Positions 34,207 to 38,735 of a stretch of DNA of 38,735 nt are shown here, one piece after another (the first letter of the stretch is position 1; the number at the start of each line of letters is the position of its first letter). The DNA is taken from the NCBI GenBank assembly GCA_025454525.1, contig JALOOG010000039.1:1-38735 (forward strand). Direction: 5' to 3'. A program made the position numbers and the translations under genes. Origin of the DNA: Anaerolineae bacterium. GTDB lineage: Bacteria; Chloroflexota; Anaerolineae; Aggregatilineales; Phototrophicaceae. The notes beneath the pieces are model-generated. The model had not been told where the DNA came from. It searched no databases and saw only the letters and a program-made list of their open reading frames with translations.

Positions 34207-35258
34207 TGACCTTTGACCTCGGCGATCATGCGGGTATATATCCCGTCATCGCCAAAAATGGACGGCACGACCACTTCCCACCCGCCAAAGTCTTCGATCG
34301 TAAAGAGATCTTCGATCACCGGAAATTGTGTTTCACCTTCGGCGGTCGCTTCAGGCGTGGGTTCAACTTCAGGCGTTACATCAATGTCTGGATCAATCTG
34401 TATCACCGGAGGGCGAAACCCGCTTTCGGCAAAGGCTGCTTGCGCTTCGGGGGTATACAGGAAGGCGACAAACGCTTCAGCGACCTCACGAGTCCCGTTT
34501 TGATCCACGTAGACATCCACCACCGCCACCGGATTTTCGATCAAGATCGTTGAGCTGGGATAAATAATCTCATATTCACCGCCGGCCGCAAGTCCGGCAA
34601 AATATTCATTTTCATAGGTGATCGCGACATCACCGATTCCGCGCTCAAACGTCAAAAAGCTTTCGCGTCCATCGGCATCCATCACACTGACATTGATAAA
34701 CACATCGGTGATGAATTGTAATGCGCCCGCTTCACCCGCTTCATAGCCTTCCACTTGCCCACGATACGCCGCGCCATAAGCGCCCATCACGTTCCATTGT
34801 GCGCCGCCACTGGTGGCAGGATCCGGGGTGATCACTTCAATCCCCGGTTGAGCGATGTCGGCCCAATCGAAAATTTCGCGCGGATTACCAGGACGCACCA
34901 CCAAGACGGCCACAGAGGCCGACACCATGCCGTTATACGGGTTGTCTTGCCAATCAGCGGTGATCAAACCCGCGTTCACAATGTTGGTGACGTGTTGTTC
35001 ATGCGAGAGTGCGACCACATCCGCCGCAAATCCCCCGACCACTGCCCGCGATTGTGCGCCAGAGGCTAAATAAGATTCCTCAAATATCACTTCTTGTCCG
35101 GTTTGTCTTAACCAATCCGCTTGAAAGAGGGGGATGATCTTGGCATACGCTTCGCGTGGGACGGCGTAAGCAGCCAAGGTGAGTGTGATTGGTTGAGTTT
35201 GGGCTTGTGTCGGCGCAAAGCTCATCAACAAGATTACCCATAACCACAGTTTTCGCAT
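34203..35258 (-). CDS. sbp: Sulfate-binding protein of the ABC importer
   Basis: A 351-residue extracytoplasmic binding protein. Signal peptide MRKLWLWVILLMSFAPTQAQ without a lipobox Cys. Family marks include LAAYAVPREAYAKIIPLF, ESYLASGAQSRAVVGG, DVVALSHEQHV, ITPDPATSGGAQWNVMGAYG, the TYENEYFAG loop, and FTIEDFGGW near the end. The Ser/Gly loops match the sulfate site of Sbp/CysP. Unusual: about 30 Pro/Glu/Thr/Asp-rich residues (about 283-312, such as TPEVEPTPEATAEGE) interrupt the normal FRPP...FPVIEDLFT connection. GAGGAG lies upstream of the ATG. First gene of the operon. Confidence 0.9.
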   Translation of the reverse strand: MRKLWLWVILLMSFAPTQAQTQPITLTLAAYAVPREAYAKIIPLFQADWLRQTGQEVIFEESYLASGAQSRAVVGGFAADVVALSHEQHVTNIVNAGLITADWQDNPYNGMVSASVAVLVVRPGNPREIFDWADIAQPGIEVITPDPATSGGAQWNVMGAYGAAYRGQVEGYEAGEAGALQFITDVFINVSVMDADGRESFLTFERGIGDVAITYENEYFAGLAAGGEYEIIYPSSTILIENPVAVVDVYVDQNGTREVAEAFVAFLYTPEAQAAFAESGFRPPVIQIDPDIDVTPEVEPTPEATAEGETQFPVIEDLFTIEDFGGWEVVVPSIFGDDGIYTRMIAEVKGQ

Positions 35259-35319
35259 CTCAAAAACTCCTCACAAAGTAGCTTGATTTCTTTAGACTTG
35301 CCCCATGATAAACGATCTA

Positions 35320-35361
35320 GGTCACAAAGGGGGTTACAACCCGGTCACAACTTGGTTACAG
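35320..35361 (-). promoter_or_regulatory. Four phased direct repeats upstream of the sulfate operon (PHO-box-like)
   Basis: GGTCACAA (35320), GGTTACAA (35332), GGTCACAA (35343) and GGTTACAG (35354) repeat at 12, 11 and 11 base intervals. They lie 62-103 bases upstream of the sbp start, reading TTGTGACC/TTGTAACC on the coding strand. A possible -10, TATCAT, follows about 11 bases after the nearest box. Repeats at 11 bp are the usual binding pattern of OmpR/PhoB-family regulators; the regulator itself is not in the window. Confidence 0.55.
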
Positions 35362-35417
35362 TCTGTGAGGCTGTGAGGTGGAGTCAGGTGTGGGAGCTAC
35401 TGCACGCGGTTTTACAA

Positions 35418-36347
35418 TCAGCGCTTTTGATTATTTCGGAGGCTATCGACCATTTGTTTAATAACCTCCGCGACCTGCTCCGCATGTTTCGGATGTGTCA
35501 CGATCGATAAATGGGTTGCTCCCTCGATCGTCACCTGTTGACCCTGTGAGGATAAATTGACCAATTCTGCCTGTAACTTTAGGTGCATCGCGTGCTGTTG
35601 GGCGGCGGTCAATTGACCAATGGGACGCGCTTCTTTCAGGCTGTCTCCAGCGGTGACTACGGTTAACGGGAGATCGCCCAAAGTCTTGGGAATTTCGGAA
35701 TCTGCACCAAAAAAGCGCCGATATTGAGCAAATTCCGCACGCACCGTTTCATGATGTTCCGGTCGACTCGCCACGAACATCAATTCCTCCCATTGTGTGG
35801 TTGAAAGATATTCGCGCACACCGTGAAACGTTTTGTTAGCAATGAACTTACCCAAACCGATTCTTGAGGCAAAAGTCAGTAAATGCGTCGCAAACCTCAC
35901 CTGCTTGATCAAGCGTTCAAAGTTGGGGATCTGTTCGTACTGATCTGGATGCGAGGAGTCCACCAAAACCACCCCCGCGACTTCTTCTGGGTAATAACCA
36001 GCATAGGCACGCACCAACAACCCACCGAACGAATGACCGACCAGAAGATAAGGGGGTTGAATGGCCAATTTTACGAGTAAGGTATGCAATTCATGGGCAA
36101 GTTGGGCCGGAGTCCGCGCTTGTGAACTGGGATCGCTCCAACCTTGGCCGGCGCGATCATAAGCGATCACTTGTGTAGAGGCGGCCACCCGCCCCTGAAT
36201 AAACATCCATTGAAGCGCAAAACTGCCTAACGCCGGTTCAAGCACCACCGTCGGCCGCCCTTCGCCCTTTTGTAGAACGTGTAACCTCACTCCGTCAACT
36301 TCAATACGTTGACCAGGTGGGGGAAAACGAAAGGAATGGCTATCCAT
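35418..36347 (-). CDS. Alpha/beta hydrolase
   Basis: A 309-residue alpha/beta hydrolase-fold protein. The nucleophile elbow is LVGHSFGGLLV (Ser106), the oxyanion region VVLEPALGSFALQW, and the catalytic His lies in GATHLSIVTHP near the end; the acid is probably the Asp in VVTAGDSLKE. VIAYDRAGQGWSDP is typical of haloalkane dehalogenase/epoxide hydrolase-like and esterase members. No signal peptide. Substrate unknown. It is upstream of the sulfate operon on the same strand but separated by 160 bases that include the phased repeats, so it is probably independent. Confidence 0.85.
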   Translation of the reverse strand: MDSHSFRFPPPGQRIEVDGVRLHVLQKGEGRPTVVLEPALGSFALQWMFIQGRVAASTQVIAYDRAGQGWSDPSSQARTPAQLAHELHTLLVKLAIQPPYLLVGHSFGGLLVRAYAGYYPEEVAGVVLVDSSHPDQYEQIPNFERLIKQVRFATHLLTFASRIGLGKFIANKTFHGVREYLSTTQWEELMFVASRPEHHETVRAEFAQYRRFFGADSEIPKTLGDLPLTVVTAGDSLKEARPIGQLTAAQQHAMHLKLQAELVNLSSQGQQVTIEGATHLSIVTHPKHAEQVAEVIKQMVDSLRNNQKR

Positions 36348-36443
36348 GCAAGTCCCTTAATTTAATGAAATGTCTCAACTTAAAATGGCCCAAAGCTGAT
36401 TATATACTACAGCTATGCGAAGTTTCCTTAAGGAGCAGCCACC

Positions 36444-36848
36444 ATGACCATTCAAGTTTTCTGGGATGATTCTTTTCATCATGTGATCCGTTATGTGATT
36501 GAAGGGCATTGGACATGGGATGAATTTTACGCTGTCCACCAGCAAGCCCGCAGGATGGCCTCTTTGCAACCCCATCGGGTGGATGTGATCGTTGAGGCGC
36601 TTACCGATGATGTCCCACCCAATTTCTTAACCAACCTAAAAGGGATCGCGAGTCGTCAAATTGCTAATGCTGGTATTACGGTTTTGGTCTCATCTAGTCG
36701 CTTTCTCTCTGTTATGTTGGGGGCCGGGCAAAAGTTAGATCCCAATATTTCCTATTACTTTCAAGCTGCGCCCACGGTTGACGAAGCCTATCGACTGATC
36801 GAAGAAAATCGCACAAAAACAGGAAAATCCGAAACATCAACCCCCTAA
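36444..36848 (+). CDS. Small SpoIIAA/STAS-like protein
   Basis: A 134-residue alpha/beta protein: VFWDDSFHHVIRYVIEGHWTWDEF, then VDVIVEALTDDVPP, GITVLVSSSRFLSVML and YYFQAAPTVDEAYRLI. The layout matches the 128-residue protein at 13951 (opening strand pair, a TxxE/DE helix, a central strand with an acidic end, then a second strand and helix), so both are likely members of the same SpoIIAA-like group. A strong AAGGAG lies 8 bases before the ATG. Role unknown. A hairpin follows 8 bases after the stop. Confidence 0.6.
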   Translation: MTIQVFWDDSFHHVIRYVIEGHWTWDEFYAVHQQARRMASLQPHRVDVIVEALTDDVPPNFLTNLKGIASRQIANAGITVLVSSSRFLSVMLGAGQKLDPNISYYFQAAPTVDEAYRLIEENRTKTGKSETSTP

Positions 36849-36856
36849 GCATGTAT

Positions 36857-36908
36857 GGCAACGGTAACGCCGACCTGCGCCTTGAACCGGCACGTTGTTA
36901 CCGTTACC
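36857..36908. terminator. Long hairpin, possible terminator
   Basis: GGCAACGGTAAC (36857-36868) pairs with GTTACCGTTACC (36897-36908) over 12 positions: one C-A mismatch on the + strand, a G-U pair on the - strand. An inner GCCG/CGGC pair (36869-36872, 36888-36891) adds to it. No T-run follows, so it may be a structured RNA or protein site rather than an intrinsic terminator. The rest of the gap to 37036 is empty. Confidence 0.4.
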
Positions 36909-37036
36909 TCATAGTCAGGCGGTTAAGCGATTTGTTTATGCTTGGAGTCGCGACCAGTTTCACAAACAGGCAATCCTAGCTATTCGACCTTATGTACCCA
37001 TCAGCCCACGCTCTCGTAACGTCTCGCTCAAAAGGG

Positions 37037-37045
37037 TGTTACAAT
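37037..37045 (+). promoter_or_regulatory. Extended -10 promoter of GNAT gene
   Basis: TGTTACAAT (TGn plus TACAAT at 37040-37045), 35 bases before ATG 37081. No clear -35 box. Confidence 0.45.
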
Positions 37046-37080
37046 AGCTACATCGTTTAACTGACTTTTGAGATCGGTCT

Positions 37081-38034
37081 ATGTTTCGTGATCCTGACAT
37101 CCGAGCGTTAACCCTGGTTGACCTGCCCTTAGTTCGACGGTTGAGCGAGCGAGGCGTGATTCTGGATTGTGAATTGGGCCTCACACGGCTTCACCTGAGC
37201 AGCCTCACCAGTTTATTGCCCCAAAGCGGCCTGTATACCTTAATCGCACGCGCCGCACAACAACAAGTCGTCGGACAATTCCGCTATCACACCGATGATC
37301 TGTACGCCCAAATCGTCTATATCGCACCGACGCTTGATCCCACTGAGGATAACACCGCTTGGTTACAAGTATTAGACGGCATGGCACGGGAAGCGGGTAA
37401 ACATGGCATTCATGCCTTGCTGGCTGAAATTTGTGAGGATGACCCACTCTTCGAGACCTTACGGGCGGCCGGGTATGCCGTCTATGCCCGTCAAGCGATC
37501 CTACGGCGCGATCCGACCTATGCCTTACCTGATACACCTCCGCTCCCCTTGCGTGAAGCGACTGACGCGGATCTGTTCGGTATTCATACCTTGTTCACGG
37601 CCACAGTGCCGCGCTTGGTGCAACCGTTTTCCACCCCGCCGGCCGAAATGTCCGGTTTGATCTATGAGCGTGACGGTCAGATCGTCGCTTTGATCGCGTA
37701 TGCAGAAGGCAAACACGGGATCTACCTAGTGCCGTATCTGCATCCCAATGTAGAAGACCAAGCATCCGCACTATTTAACGCCGCTTTACAGCAATTGCCC
37801 CGTGCGGCAAAGCTACCCGTTTACGTGTGCATCCGGCGGTATCAGGACTGGCTAGGCGATCGCTTAGACGGATTAGGCTTCGCACCGTTGTTACAACAGG
37901 CGGTCATGGTCAAACATCTTGCGGCCGGAGTCCGGCAAACGCATTTTGCATCGCTCACCTATCAATCAGAGCGCGGGATCGCTCAACCGTCGCATCAAGT
38001 CACCCGTCAAAGTGATCACTTAGGCCTAGCGTGA
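37081..38034 (+). CDS. Double GNAT-like acetyltransferase
   Basis: A 317-residue protein that looks like two degenerate GNAT modules. The first (about 1-140) has IRALTLVDLPLVRRLSERG, VVGQFRYHTDD, YIAPTLDP, AREAGKHGIHALLAEICEDDP and FETLRAAGYAVYARQAIL, which is the usual strand/helix/strand ending of a GNAT fold. The second (about 153-285) starts LREATDADLFGIHTLF and ends LDGLGFAPLLQQAVMVKHL. The acetyl-CoA pyrophosphate loop (Q/RxxGxG/A) is not obvious in either half, so activity is uncertain. The tail is polar and low in structure. Substrate unknown. Confidence 0.65.
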   Translation: MFRDPDIRALTLVDLPLVRRLSERGVILDCELGLTRLHLSSLTSLLPQSGLYTLIARAAQQQVVGQFRYHTDDLYAQIVYIAPTLDPTEDNTAWLQVLDGMAREAGKHGIHALLAEICEDDPLFETLRAAGYAVYARQAILRRDPTYALPDTPPLPLREATDADLFGIHTLFTATVPRLVQPFSTPPAEMSGLIYERDGQIVALIAYAEGKHGIYLVPYLHPNVEDQASALFNAALQQLPRAAKLPVYVCIRRYQDWLGDRLDGLGFAPLLQQAVMVKHLAAGVRQTHFASLTYQSERGIAQPSHQVTRQSDHLGLA

Positions 38035-38102
38035 ATTGCATTCCGTTAAAAACGCGATTGTTTCGGCGGAAAAACGGAAAAAGGGCTGTTATGATCCGTT
38101 AA

Positions 38103-38320
38103 AACCCCACCCTAGCCCTGGGCAAGGAATCGACCCATGTAGGATAGGATGGGGTATCTCCACTGGTAAGGTACTTTTCTGAGATTAATCGTATCTTTCT
38201 TTTGAGCTTGCGCTCCTTTCAAGAACAGTTGTATCAACGATCATGGGCGGGAGTCGTAGAGCTATTTTTCGCTCAATAACTTCAGACCTCCTATACATGG
38301 ATGAGGGCTAGGGTGGGGTT
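38103..38320. repeat. 218 bp noncoding element with 17 bp perfect inverted ends
   Basis: AACCCCACCCTAGCCCT (38103-38119) is the exact reverse complement of 38304-38320. Just inside, CCATGTAGG pairs imperfectly with CCTATACATGG. No ORF of note lies within. A 15-base direct repeat (ACTTTTCTGAGATTA at 38173, ACTTTCCTGAGATTA at 38332) has one copy inside and one just outside. It looks like a MITE-type or other dispersed intergenic element. No target duplication is evident. Confidence 0.6.
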
Positions 38321-38357
38321 GGACGCAAGAGACTTTCCTGAGATTACTTCTACGTTC

Positions 38358-38376
38358 TCTGTGGTTTAAAGCTTTT
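38358..38376 (-). repeat. 19 bp dispersed repeat, copy 2
   Basis: On the - strand this reads AAAAGCTTTAAACCACAGA, 18 of 19 identical to 30005-30023. It lies 38 bases beyond the 218 bp inverted-repeat element. Confidence 0.5.
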
Positions 38377-38431
38377 CACGCAAAATTTCCCATACCAATT
38401 TCCACAATTGATAAAAAACCAAAAAATACAG

Positions 38432-38469
38432 ACAAATGTTACGACTTTTTCGCTCATCTGTGCTATCAT
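38432..38469 (+). promoter_or_regulatory. Promoter-like unit, copy 2
   Basis: ACAAATGTTACG (38432-38443), then CATCTG and the extended -10 TGCTATCAT (TATCAT at 38464-38469). It aligns without gaps to the block at 11496. Here the palindrome is incomplete (GACAAATGTTAC rather than GTAACAAATGTTAC). Confidence 0.5.
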
Positions 38470-38498
38470 CGACACATGCTCACCTTAAGGAGACTCGC

Positions 38499-38570
38499 AT
38501 GAACACACGCTTTCAGCTTATTTTTTGGTTTTTCGTGTTAGCTTGGGACATAATCTTACGATCACACTAA
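38499..38570 (+). CDS. Mini-ORF, 23-residue hydrophobic peptide (copy 2)
   Basis: A 23-codon ORF beginning MNTRFQLIFWFF and ending DIILRSH: a basic start, a single aromatic-rich hydrophobic segment and a basic end, as in small membrane peptides. AAGGAG is 6 bases upstream of the ATG, and CAC(C)TTAAGGAG resembles the corresponding site of copy 1. The T-run at 38594-38601 after a weak CGAC...GTCG stem may end the transcript. It could be a small membrane protein, a type I toxin-like peptide or a leader; nothing in the sequence decides. Confidence 0.42.
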   Translation: MNTRFQLIFWFFVLAWDIILRSH

Positions 38571-38605
38571 CGACGTTGCCGCTGTCGCCGAATCTTTTTT
38601 TAGCC

Positions 38606-38683
38606 TTAGCCGCCGTCACCACCGCCAGCAATAGGTGAGTTTTCAAAAGACTCGATCGCCTTGTTTAACTTTGGGGTCAACAT
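38606..38683 (-). CDS. Mini-ORF, 25-residue peptide with glycine-rich end
   Basis: A 25-codon ORF on the - strand beginning MLTPKLNKAIESF and ending SPIAGGGDGG, with AAGGG 9 bases before the ATG and an in-frame stop just upstream. A charged helical N-terminal part followed by a short Gly-rich core is the shape of some ribosomal-peptide precursors, but no modifying enzyme is within the window. It converges on the 23-residue mini-ORF. A second - strand frame is open from the window edge to a stop at 38643-38645 and would compete if it is the end of a real gene. Confidence 0.38.
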   Translation of the reverse strand: MLTPKLNKAIESFENSPIAGGGDGG

Positions 38684-38735
38684 CCACAAATGCCCTTAAG
38701 CGCGGTAAACTTAACGGTTGTGGAGTATGTGAACC

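Noticed and set aside
36869-36891. Reverse-strand GGTTCAAGG resembling a tRNA T-loop
   Set aside because: No acceptor stem, anticodon arm or D-arm can be built around it; the hairpin explains the pairing.
38643-38735. - strand frame open from the window edge, ending VDPKVKQGDRVF
   Set aside because: Thirty open codons are expected by chance fairly often and no start is visible. Kept only as a competing reading for the Gly-rich mini-ORF.

Overview
The window looks like chromosomal DNA of a Chloroflexota bacterium (Anaerolineae-like; inferred from family content, not from a marker gene). Pointers are the large SARP/BTAD-STAND-TPR regulator, small SpoIIAA-like proteins, several GT4 glycosyltransferases, mreB without mreC/mreD beside it, and a secreted M23 peptidase fused to a propeller-like domain. 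Base composition is moderate, and the core genes are extremely rich in the tetramer GATC. I found no rRNA, tRNA or CRISPR array.

Layout. (1) 1-7845, + strand: at least eight tandem paralogs (about 335-360 codons each, the first cut by the window edge) of an all-helical, TPR-like family that I cannot name. Most overlap by 4-14 bases, so they read as one translationally coupled unit. (2) 7913-11496: three GT4 glycosyltransferases in +, -, + orientation, probably for a cell-surface glycan or glycolipid. The first two overlap tail to tail and the last two share a divergent promoter region with a palindrome. (3) 11493-14337: a short promoter-plus-mini-ORF unit, mreB, aldose 1-epimerase and a SpoIIAA-like protein. 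(4) 14433-17352: a methyltransferase / FAD oxidoreductase / type III polyketide synthase operon, likely making an alkylresorcinol- or alkylquinone-type phenolic lipid. (5) 17448-19433: a DUF4157 protein with a C-terminal WHH (HNH/ENDO VII) nuclease and a DUF2262 protein just downstream, read as a toxin-immunity pair. Its GATC content is far below that of host genes, which suggests acquisition.

(6) 19451-24534, - strand: DUF255/YyaL thioredoxin-like protein, a TIM-barrel/C39-like peptidase and a secreted M23 peptidase. (7) 24714-29326, - strand: a STAND regulator followed directly by an M20 dipeptidase; a ParB-fold orphan is divergent at 29487. (8) 29973-30890: no intact gene. It holds an internally deleted, frameshifted IS630-family element with recognisable inverted ends. 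(9) 30891-35258: a secreted protein of unknown function, then a complete sulfate ABC importer operon (sbp-cysT-cysW-cysA, - strand) preceded by four 11-12 bp phased direct repeats. (10) 35418-38034: alpha/beta hydrolase, a second SpoIIAA-like protein and a double-GNAT protein. (11) 38035-38735: a 218 bp element with 17 bp perfect inverted ends, a second copy of the promoter/mini-ORF unit, and a convergent 25-codon ORF with a glycine-rich end.

The most unusual items are the paralog array, the DUF4157-WHH/DUF2262 pair, the duplicated promoter plus tiny hydrophobic ORF, and the genome-style GATC enrichment with its local loss.
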